Origin: Candidatus Aegiribacteria sp.
Lineage (GTDB): Bacteria; Fermentibacterota; Fermentibacteria; Fermentibacterales; JCC-6
Direction of reading: 5' to 3'
Length of the DNA stretch: 56,050 bases
NCBI GenBank assembly: GCA_013138965.1
Contig: WTBT01000061.1
Location: 1-56,050, forward strand
This document shows, in pieces, positions 49,854 to 56,050 of this stretch. The position numbers and the translations under genes are program-made. Within the stretch, counting starts at the first letter, position 1. Each line of letters starts with the position of its first letter. The notes under the pieces were generated by a model that made no database searches, was not told the DNA's origin, and worked only from the letters and a program-made list of their open reading frames with translations.

Positions 49854-50387
49854 TTACAGTTCCGTGAGTTCCAGCATGGGAGCATCGCCATCCTCTTCAC
49901 CAGGGAGCTTTTCCTCTTCAGGGATCATTTCGGATTTGATTCTTTCCTCCTCCATGTCCAGCATCTTCCTGTGAGAATCGACGAATGACCTTATCTGCGT
50001 AAGCACAGATAGCCTTCTATCCTGCAGCTCACGGATAGTTTCAGTCAGTACCTGAACCCTTTCCCTGGCTTCGGAGACAAGATTGGATGCTTTGATCTCG
50101 GCATCCATAATTATGAGTTCGGCCTCTCTGTCAGCTTCTTTTCTTGCCTGGGCAGCGCTTTGCTGTTGCTGCACCAGCACATCCCTTACCGCACCTTCCA
50201 TCCGGTCAAAATCCGATGCTCTGGCTCTGAGGACGAGCAGTTCTTTTTCAGCATTCTCAAGACTCTCGACAAGTTCTTCCCAGGCGGACGCAACCATTTC
50301 AAGAAACGCTTCCACCTCATCTACATCGTAACCTCTCATGGTTTTGCGGAAATTCTGTCTTCTAATATCAAGAGGCGTAATACGCAC
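49854..50387 (-). CDS. DivIVA-domain coiled-coil protein
   Basis: 177 residues. MRITPLDIRRQNFRKTMRGY followed by DVDEVEAFLEMVA is the DivIVA N-terminal membrane-curvature-sensing motif, here with Phe/Arg at the tip. A long coiled coil (about 35-150) and an acidic tail follow. DivIVA proteins localise partners to septa or poles. It is the first gene before the PorU-like sortase and may be co-transcribed with it, which is unusual. Confidence 0.9.
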   Translation of the reverse strand: MRITPLDIRRQNFRKTMRGYDVDEVEAFLEMVASAWEELVESLENAEKELLVLRARASDFDRMEGAVRDVLVQQQQSAAQARKEADREAELIIMDAEIKASNLVSEARERVQVLTETIRELQDRRLSVLTQIRSFVDSHRKMLDMEEERIKSEMIPEEEKLPGEEDGDAPMLELTEL

Positions 50388-50494
50388 GGTGATTCTCCAT
50401 TTCCATATCCGCTGAGATCAGGGAAACTGACCCCCTATGTTTGAGTATACATTGTAGAATAATATTTATTGCTATTTGAAGTCAATTCTATATT

Positions 50495-51202
50495 TCAGCG
50501 CTGCCTTGGCCCGAAAAGGTATCTGCCGAGTCTGATGATGGTGGCCCCCTCTTTCACAGCTAGTACAAAATCATCACTCATCCCCATGGAAAGCTCGGAG
50601 AGGTCATAACCGCAAGTGCGGACCAGGCGGTCTCTGAGCTTCCTGAGAAGGGCAAAGGCTTCAGAGGTGTCCAGTTCGCTTCCCCCCAGAGGTCCTACAG
50701 TCATCAATCCTGAAATGCGCAGACCGGTCTCTCTGATCTCACCCAGAACATCACAAAGTAGATGATAGTCGGGATTAAAGCCATGCTTGGATGCTTCACC
50801 TGATGTATTCACCTCGACAAGGATGCCGGGCTGCTCCTGCCCTCTTGAAATCGTTCTTCGAGCTATTTCCCTGGCGATTTTCAATCTGCTCACGGAATCT
50901 ATCCAGTGAAAGTCCCGTACAGCCTGCCGTACCTCTCCCGTATGTATTGGGCCGATCATATGGAATTCAGCGGCATCCTTCCCCAGGGCTTTTACTTTGC
51001 GCCCTCCCTCACTGACACGGTTTTCTCCGAGAATCTTCACACCGGCTTCAATAGCCATTGAAGCTACTTCTACAGGATGTGTTTTAGTGACGGCCATTAT
51101 TGCGACCGCACGGTCGGACTCCCCGCAGGAATTGAGGGCACCCTCAACCAGCTCCGTAGCGGTCTGAAGATTACTTTCAATGGTCTCTACTGATGTAACC
51201 AC
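50495..51202 (-). CDS. yggS: YggS-family PLP-binding protein
   Basis: A PLP homeostasis protein with an alanine-racemase-like barrel. The GTG at 51202 follows GGGAGG by six bases and gives 235 residues starting VVTSVETIESN; the ATG at 51235 has no such site. The PLP lysine is in AVTKTHPVEV; other motifs are LGENRVSEGGRK, HMIGPIHTGEV (normally HxIGxLQxNK), LVEVNTSGEASKHGF and ELSMGMSDDFVLAVKEGATI then IRLGRYLFG. It lies divergent to the metal importer. Confidence 0.93.
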   Translation of the reverse strand: MVTSVETIESNLQTATELVEGALNSCGESDRAVAIMAVTKTHPVEVASMAIEAGVKILGENRVSEGGRKVKALGKDAAEFHMIGPIHTGEVRQAVRDFHWIDSVSRLKIAREIARRTISRGQEQPGILVEVNTSGEASKHGFNPDYHLLCDVLGEIRETGLRISGLMTVGPLGGSELDTSEAFALLRKLRDRLVRTCGYDLSELSMGMSDDFVLAVKEGATIIRLGRYLFGPRQR

Positions 51203-51270
51203 GCTCACCTCCCTTGAATGAAGAAATATGGGCAAATCTCAGGTTGCTGTCACACTGCCTGCAATACATA

Positions 51271-51293
51271 TTAATGTAATTGTTTCGCATTAA
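51271..51293. promoter_or_regulatory. Dyad in front of the metal importer, possible Zur-type operator
   Basis: TTAATG (51271) and CATTAA (51288) form an inverted repeat with an 11-base centre, 10 bases before the substrate-binding-protein ATG. Position and AT-rich symmetry suit a Fur/Zur-family site, but the sequence is not a close Zur consensus. Confidence 0.4.
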
Positions 51294-51303
51294 GGAAAAA
51301 GTG

Positions 51304-52209
51304 ATGATCACAGGCCTTCTATCAGCTCTTGCCCTTCTGGTAATACTTCTTCAGTCCGGTTGCGAAGCTGCATCCTCAGAAGAAGGAGGGAAACTGACAG
51401 TAGCCGTTAGCGTTCTGCCGCAGAAGTATTTCGTGGAAAAGATAATCGGCGATTCAATTGACATTTTCGTTGTTGTGCCTCCCGGAGCAAACCCCGCTAC
51501 CTACGAACCCTCCCCCTCGGACATGAGGAACATGAGCAGTGCGGATGTATGGTTCACGATTGGAGTCCCTTTTGAATCCCCCTGGCTTCCAAGGTTTACA
51601 GGCACCAATCCTGATCTGAGAATCAGAAGCACGATTGAGAACATCGCGAGGCTTCCAATAGACAGGTACGGCGTTACCGGCCATGGGGCATCATCGGAAC
51701 ATCACGATCATGGTGGCGGCTCCCCTGACCCGCACGTATGGCTTTCTCCGGACCTGGTGCGGAGCCAGGCGGCGGTCATCGCGGAGGAGCTCTCGCTGCT
51801 TGACAGCTCGGGAGCGGATGGATATATGGCGAACCTGAACAGTTTCAACACGGAGATCGATTCCCTTCAGAACAGGATACGCTCACTGATCGACTCTTCA
51901 TCCTCCAGGAGCTTCATCGTCTTCCATCCCGCCTGGGGTTACTTCGCCGATGAGTTCGGCCTTATTCAGATACCGATAGAGACAGCGGGCAGCGAGCCAT
52001 CACCACGGGAAATGTCTCTATTGATAGACTACGCCAGGGAAAACGACATTCGCGCGGTTTTCGTCTCTCCGCAGTTCAGCGCTTCCTCGGCGAATACCAT
52101 CGCAGCCGAGATCGGCGTTGAAGTAAGTTACATAGACCCCCTCGCGGAAGACTGGAGCACAAATCTCTGCAATGTGGCGGAACTCCTTTCGGGAACGGCA
52201 GAACCCTGA
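51304..52209 (+). CDS. znuA: Zn/Mn ABC transporter substrate-binding lipoprotein (ZnuA-like)
   Basis: 301 residues from MITGLLSALALL; AAGGA precedes this ATG. The lipobox LLQSGC anchors the mature protein. Cluster A-I features are VVVPPGANPATYEPSPSDM, a His-rich loop (EHHDHGG), PDPHVWLSPD (His ligand), IVFHPAWGYFADEFG (His ligand) and VSYIDPLAEDW (Asp ligand). The first His ligand, normally in the GxNPHxYEP position, is Ala here, a variant also known in other members. It delivers zinc or manganese to the membrane permease. It starts the znuACB-type operon. Confidence 0.9.
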   Translation: MITGLLSALALLVILLQSGCEAASSEEGGKLTVAVSVLPQKYFVEKIIGDSIDIFVVVPPGANPATYEPSPSDMRNMSSADVWFTIGVPFESPWLPRFTGTNPDLRIRSTIENIARLPIDRYGVTGHGASSEHHDHGGGSPDPHVWLSPDLVRSQAAVIAEELSLLDSSGADGYMANLNSFNTEIDSLQNRIRSLIDSSSSRSFIVFHPAWGYFADEFGLIQIPIETAGSEPSPREMSLLIDYARENDIRAVFVSPQFSASSANTIAAEIGVEVSYIDPLAEDWSTNLCNVAELLSGTAEP

Positions 52210-52974
52210 TTGAAAGAAACAATCAGACTTGACGGTGTTACCGCCGGCTACCGAAGGGGCAACCCCATTATATATGACATTGATCTTACCGTCCCGAAAA
52301 GCGATTTTCTTGCGATAATTGGTCCAAACGGCGGTGGAAAAACAACACTTCTCAAAGTGATCCTGGGCCTGCTCACACCCTGGGAAGGCACAGTATCCGT
52401 TCTGGGCGAGTCTCCAGCGAAACCTCGCCCTGCAATCGGCTATGTGCCTCAGCTGATACCTGACGAATCATTTCCCATCACCGTGATTGATGTGGTTCTC
52501 ATGGGCAGGCTGAGAAATTCCGGCCTGTTCCGCAGATTTACCCGCAGGGACAGGGAAATAGCCGATATGAACCTTGACAGGCTTGATATACAAGACCTTG
52601 CCGGTCTCGACATGAACTCACTTTCAGGCGGCCAGAAGCAGCGTGTACTGATAGCCAGAGCCCTTGCGGGAAATCCTCAGATACTCCTGCTGGATGAACC
52701 CGTTGCAAGTGTTGACCATAACACGCAGGAAAGTTTCTTCAATCTTCTGGGGGAACTGAACAGTACGATAACCATCGTGCTTGTCACCCACGATGTAGGC
52801 GCAGTATCGGCCCATGTTAAGAATATCGCATGCATCAACAAAACCCTGATAAGTCATGGAGAAACACTGTCATCCGAATCTGTGGCAAAGGCTTACGGCT
52901 GCCCCTTCGAACTGATTTCTCACGGTGGTATTCCCCACAGGGTTCTGGGGAGCGGAAAGGAATCGAAAAGATGA
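52210..52974 (+). CDS. znuC: Metal ABC transporter ATPase (ZnuC-like)
   Basis: 254 residues starting at TTG directly after the substrate-binding-protein stop. Walker A is GPNGGGKTTLLKV, the Q-loop is in YVPQLIPDESF, the signature LSGGQKQRV, Walker B ILLLDEPVASVD and the switch His in LVTHD. It powers metal uptake. The Q-loop region and the next gene place it in the zinc/manganese family. The TGA overlaps the permease ATG. Confidence 0.95.
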   Translation: MKETIRLDGVTAGYRRGNPIIYDIDLTVPKSDFLAIIGPNGGGKTTLLKVILGLLTPWEGTVSVLGESPAKPRPAIGYVPQLIPDESFPITVIDVVLMGRLRNSGLFRRFTRRDREIADMNLDRLDIQDLAGLDMNSLSGGQKQRVLIARALAGNPQILLLDEPVASVDHNTQESFFNLLGELNSTITIVLVTHDVGAVSAHVKNIACINKTLISHGETLSSESVAKAYGCPFELISHGGIPHRVLGSGKESKR

Positions 52975-53783
52975 TCGACGCTCTGGGCTATACATTCATG
53001 CAGAATGCGGTGATCGTATCGATTCTTGGATCAATAGCCTGCGGCATTATCGGCACACTTATAACAGTCAACCGAATGTCTGCCCTTGCCGGGAGTATCG
53101 CCCACGCCTCCTTCGGAGGTCTCGGCCTCGCATATCTTGCCGGTTTTAATCCATTGATCGGCGCAACCGGTTTTGCAGTGGCCGGAGCGGCAGGCATAGC
53201 AGCCATATCTTCCAGAAAACGGGCAAGAACAGATACTGCCATGGCGGCTATGTGGGCAACAGGTATGGCTTCGGGACTTGTCTTCATAAAACTTTCCGGA
53301 ACCTATTCCGCGGACCTGATGAGCTGGCTTTTCGGAAGCCTGCTTGCGGTATCCACTTCTGATATAGCATTCGCGGCTATTCTGGATATTGTGATTCTTC
53401 TTGTAATCACAGGATTGTACAAGGAATTCCTGGCAGTTTCATTCGATCAGGAATTCAGCATGCTCCAGGGAGTTCCTGCTGATCTCATCAGGGGGCTATT
53501 CCTGATACTGACAGCACTGACAGCAGTACTTCTCATGAAGATAACGGGCCTTATCATGGTTATAGCGATGCTGTCAATTCCCGCCGCAATAGCCGAGATG
53601 TTCGCGAAAAGCCTATGGAAGATGATGATACTCGCATCTATTCTGGCAGCGGTATTCAACCTGGCTGGTCTCTCCCTCGCGTGGATGCTGGACCTGCCGC
53701 CAGGGGCCGTCATAATACTTATCGCGGCATTCGCTTACGCGGTTTCGCTTATCATCGCTAATGTCATGTCAAGCATCAAATGA
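52971..53783 (+). CDS. znuB: Metal ABC transporter permease (ZnuB-like)
   Basis: 270 residues from MIDALGYTFMQNAVIVSI; this ATG overlaps the ATPase stop as ATGA, whereas a longer frame from 52830 lies inside the ATPase gene. Eight or nine helices and the ABC-3 family motifs NRMSALAGSIAHASFGGLGL and DLMSWLFGSLLAVS are present. It forms the transmembrane channel for metal import. It is the last gene of the operon. Confidence 0.95.
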   Translation: MIDALGYTFMQNAVIVSILGSIACGIIGTLITVNRMSALAGSIAHASFGGLGLAYLAGFNPLIGATGFAVAGAAGIAAISSRKRARTDTAMAAMWATGMASGLVFIKLSGTYSADLMSWLFGSLLAVSTSDIAFAAILDIVILLVITGLYKEFLAVSFDQEFSMLQGVPADLIRGLFLILTALTAVLLMKITGLIMVIAMLSIPAAIAEMFAKSLWKMMILASILAAVFNLAGLSLAWMLDLPPGAVIILIAAFAYAVSLIIANVMSSIK

Positions 53784-53809
53784 TGTATCCTACTCGTTCT
53801 TTGACGCTA

Positions 53810-53855
53810 CTGCGGCGTTGCGGATTCAGTTACATAGCCCTGTTATGCGCCGTCA
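53810..53855. repeat. Partial copy of the 160-bp element core
   Basis: Bases 53812-53838 match the reverse complement of 18794-18820 at 26 of 27 positions, and similarity continues weakly to 53855. No terminal inverted repeats are visible. It lies between the convergent znuB and CDP-alcohol phosphatidyltransferase genes and touches the latter's stop. Confidence 0.75.
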
Positions 53856-54770
53856 TGCCATGCCTGGCCGCAGGTAATCCGTGTCTGTTCTGAAGGCCTT
53901 GTCGGAGGTCATTTTCATGGCCCTGAGCTGGAACGGAATAAGTACTAGTATCCAGAGATTGGCAAATATCAGACAATAGTAAAAATAGATCACAGGTTTG
54001 TAAAGAATAAGGCTGATAATTAATATTGATAAATGTGTAGTTGTTCCAATTAAATTCCATGATATGACCAGATTTTTATTATATTTCATATATAGATCCG
54101 GATCTAACCTTATGAATTTATTTTCCGGTAATTTCGTCTGAAGAGATATATATTTCAGGTACCCCCTGATCAAAAGCCTGTCCAGAGCTTTACCCTTTTC
54201 AAATCTGATCTTTTCCAGCTCTCTGGAATACTCACTGAATTCGTACTCCGGTGTAATATTTTTCCCATAGACATGAGCTTCATACAAATTTCTGAAACGG
54301 TCAGTTAAAGCGGCGTGGATTGAATGACTGAGAGCGGCAACAATAACAATCAGTACAGGGCTGTAAAGGATGGGAAATTGCAGTGAAACTGATGATTTTA
54401 AAAGGCCGAATACTAAGCCGATGTAAATAGCAGCGCTTACTATGTAATCCACTGCTCCGTCAACTAATCTGCCCGTCTTGCTGCCATTCTGTTTCATTCT
54501 TGCGACCATACCGTCAGCACAATCAAGAATACCGGACAATATCATAAAAATGGCGCCCGCCACAAATCCTTTGTCAGTACCGGTTGAAATAAACAATCCG
54601 CTCATTATTCCGGGAATAATTGCTGAAATACTGATCTGATTAGGAGTGATATTGAAGCGAATCAGAACCTTCACCAAGAGGTAGGCCAGTGGCCTGAAAA
54701 TGATCAGGTCAAGTATTTCTTCCACCTCAATACTCTTAAGAGAATTGAAATATCCGTTAATTCGCTTCAT
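53853..54770 (-). CDS. CDP-alcohol phosphatidyltransferase family protein
   Basis: 305 residues with six to eight helices. The catalytic motif D-x2-DG-x2-AR-x8-G-x3-D-x3-D is intact: DCADGMVARMKQNGSKTGRL followed by VDGAVDY. These enzymes join an alcohol headgroup to CDP-diacylglycerol or a CDP-activated headgroup to a lipid alcohol. The gene is 18 bases after the AEP transaminase gene. Fused or adjacent CDP-alcohol transferases are known in phosphonolipid clusters, so the substrate may be CDP-aminoethylphosphonate (inference). It is AT-richer than the core genes. Confidence 0.88.
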   Translation of the reverse strand: MKRINGYFNSLKSIEVEEILDLIIFRPLAYLLVKVLIRFNITPNQISISAIIPGIMSGLFISTGTDKGFVAGAIFMILSGILDCADGMVARMKQNGSKTGRLVDGAVDYIVSAAIYIGLVFGLLKSSVSLQFPILYSPVLIVIVAALSHSIHAALTDRFRNLYEAHVYGKNITPEYEFSEYSRELEKIRFEKGKALDRLLIRGYLKYISLQTKLPENKFIRLDPDLYMKYNKNLVISWNLIGTTTHLSILIISLILYKPVIYFYYCLIFANLWILVLIPFQLRAMKMTSDKAFRTDTDYLRPGMA

Positions 54771-54788
54771 GGTTTTGAAACTAATACA

Positions 54789-55904
54789 TCAGAAATACCT
54801 GATATCATATTGATTCAGATACGATTTAAGGTTATTAAGGAAATCCTTAATATCAGTGCTGTAAATTTCACCGATGTTGGCAATCCTGAAGGTTGATTCT
54901 TTTGCTCCTTTTCCAGGATAGATAGTATATCCTCTATGATACAGGTAATCGTGCATTTCGTTAAAATGATAATTTTTGTCTTGCGGGTCAAGTATTGCCG
55001 TAAGCAAACCTGACTGGTGCTCCAGGGGCAGCAGTAACTTAAAACCCATCTCCAGAAGACCATTTATCAGGATCTGCCAGTTTTCCCGGTACCTCTTGAA
55101 ACGGTTTTCTGCCCCTTCTAAAAAATATTCCTTTACGGCCTGATACAGCGCGTATATTACCTGAACAGGTGGCGTAAACTGCATCTGGCCGCTATTTTTC
55201 AAAAAAGCGTATTGCTGATACAGGTTGAGGTAATAGGATCTGCCGGCCGGGGCCCTGCCGTTGAGCAGAGAATTCTTGCAGATGACAAAACTTACTCCGG
55301 CCATGCCCTGGATATTTTTGTTAGCTGTCGAAACAATGTAATCATAATCATTAATCCTCAGGTCAATAGGGATTCCGGCATAGGATGAAATGGTGTCAAC
55401 TATGAGCTCTATCCCATATCTTCTGGCCAGCGCTAGAAAATCTTCTACCGGATTAAGCATACCGGTTGTGGTTTCATGATGGACAATGCCCATATGAGAG
55501 ATAGAATTTCGGTTTTGTGATATCAATTCCTCGACAGCAGCAATATCGGGATAATCACCGTAAGGGATCCGGTAATTTATTGTTCCGATCCCGTAGCTGG
55601 CAGCAATTGCCGCCATCCTTGTGCCGTAAGCCCCGTTGCTCACAACAAGGATTTTTTTATCAGCAGGGACAACTGAACTGATGACAGCTTCCACCCCTGA
55701 AGTTCCAGAACCACCGAATAAGATACAATCATAGTTATCTTCACCGTGTACGATTTTAACCAGGTCTCGGGTCAGCTCCCGGACGATATCACCAAATTCT
55801 TTTTCTCTTGGGCAGATATCAGGAACAACCTGGGCATACTTTACAGTATCTGTGGTTGTGGCAGGACCTGGATTTAACAGAATGTTTCTTTTAATTTTTT
55901 TCAA
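54789..55904 (-). CDS. phnW: 2-aminoethylphosphonate-pyruvate transaminase (PhnW-like)
   Basis: 371 residues, a class V aminotransferase. RNILLNPGPATTTDTVKYAQ opens the family. LFGGSGTSGVEAVISSVVP holds cofactor-contact residues, HHETTTGMLNPVED and DTISSYAGIPID the PLP-binding Asp region, and STANKNIQGMAGVSFVIC the Schiff-base Lys. PhnW interconverts phosphonoacetaldehyde and 2-aminoethylphosphonate. No PhnX degradation gene is present, and the neighbour is a lipid headgroup transferase, so a biosynthetic direction is likely. Synthesis genes (PepM, Ppd) may lie beyond the right edge. Confidence 0.9.
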   Translation of the reverse strand: MKKIKRNILLNPGPATTTDTVKYAQVVPDICPREKEFGDIVRELTRDLVKIVHGEDNYDCILFGGSGTSGVEAVISSVVPADKKILVVSNGAYGTRMAAIAASYGIGTINYRIPYGDYPDIAAVEELISQNRNSISHMGIVHHETTTGMLNPVEDFLALARRYGIELIVDTISSYAGIPIDLRINDYDYIVSTANKNIQGMAGVSFVICKNSLLNGRAPAGRSYYLNLYQQYAFLKNSGQMQFTPPVQVIYALYQAVKEYFLEGAENRFKRYRENWQILINGLLEMGFKLLLPLEHQSGLLTAILDPQDKNYHFNEMHDYLYHRGYTIYPGKGAKESTFRIANIGEIYSTDIKDFLNNLKSYLNQYDIRYF

Positions 55905-55923
55905 TTTTCACCGTAAAACAGTT

Positions 55924-56050
55924 CTAGGAGGCTGTCCGACAATGAAACATTGGCATAAACCCCACACAGCTGGCTATAATGCCCGCATATTATCGTTAAA
56001 TACATCCAGTATTCTCCTCAAATCTCCGAGCATTCTATCTCAGCTGTGAG
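55924..56050 (+). repeat. MITE-like element, copy 3 (cut by window end)
   Basis: Begins CTAGGAGGCTGTCCGACAAT and follows the interior of copy 2 closely up to the window edge; the right inverted end is outside. It lies 20 bases upstream of the phnW start codon and could affect its promoter. Confidence 0.85.

Overview
The window reads as one stretch of bacterial chromosome from an uncultured-type Gram-negative lineage. The signs are lipobox lipoproteins, Omp85 and PorV-type outer-membrane barrels, a gingipain-like C25 protease, secreted enzymes with Por-type C-terminal sorting domains, and an anaerobic formate module. These point to the Fibrobacteres-Chlorobi-Bacteroidetes (FCB) superphylum or a nearby candidate phylum such as Fermentibacteria. 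That placement is inferred from gene content, not from a marker phylogeny. No rRNA, tRNA or CRISPR array was found.

Left end (1-4.73 kb): an integron gene-cassette array. Six attC sites can be delimited. Several cassettes can be proved from the sequence, because the 7-bp R' box that opens a cassette is the exact reverse complement of the R'' box that closes it. The cargo is mostly toxin-antitoxin (TA) modules (XRE fragment, PIN/RHH, CopG/RelE, Phd/RelE, RHH/MazF), plus a DUF6155-like and a DUF3795 protein. One cassette has lost the 3' half of its attC. A further MazF-type pair (4.8-5.3 kb) lies beyond the last attC in reverse orientation. No integrase gene is visible; it would be expected off the left edge.

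Core region (5.6-17.5 kb): the rod-shape operon mreB-mreC-mreD-mrdA-rodA, a LolB-like lipoprotein, a PHP phosphoesterase, an HD-domain dNTPase-like protein, and an MgtC family protein translationally coupled to a degenerate hybrid sensor. A catalytically eroded tyrosine recombinase (17.8-18.7 kb) follows, preceded by a perfect 20-bp tandem repeat.

Formate and methyl-cycle region (18.9-28.5 kb, minus strand): a REC protein, NuoE-, NuoF- and NuoG/FdhA-like subunits, a FocA channel, FdhD and MobA form an NAD-linked formate dehydrogenase unit. Upstream is ahcY with a SahR-type ArsR/methyltransferase regulator that has a strong, apparently leaderless promoter. A short AT-richer accessory stretch (28.9-33.2 kb) carries a PAS protein, an NTF2-like protein, a KAS-II/FabK-like pair, an LapA-domain protein and two gene remnants.

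Secretion island (34.6-50.4 kb, minus strand): a near-continuous operon with a DivIVA-domain protein, a PorU-like C25 sortase, PorV, an M6 metalloprotease, a DUF5683 protein, an HExxH protease, a beta-propeller protein, a 1,040-1,055-residue barrel with a SprA-reminiscent motif, and an Omp85 protein. It looks like a compact type IX-like export and attachment locus encoded with its own substrates.

Right end: YggS, a ZnuABC-type metal importer, and a PhnW transaminase plus CDP-alcohol phosphatidyltransferase pair that suggests phosphonolipid synthesis.

Two dispersed non-coding repeat families are present. One is a MITE-like element of about 160 bp with terminal inverted repeats (three copies, one of them inserted between fdhA and focA). 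The other is a 160-bp inverted-repeat element after the recombinase, whose core recurs at 53.8 kb.
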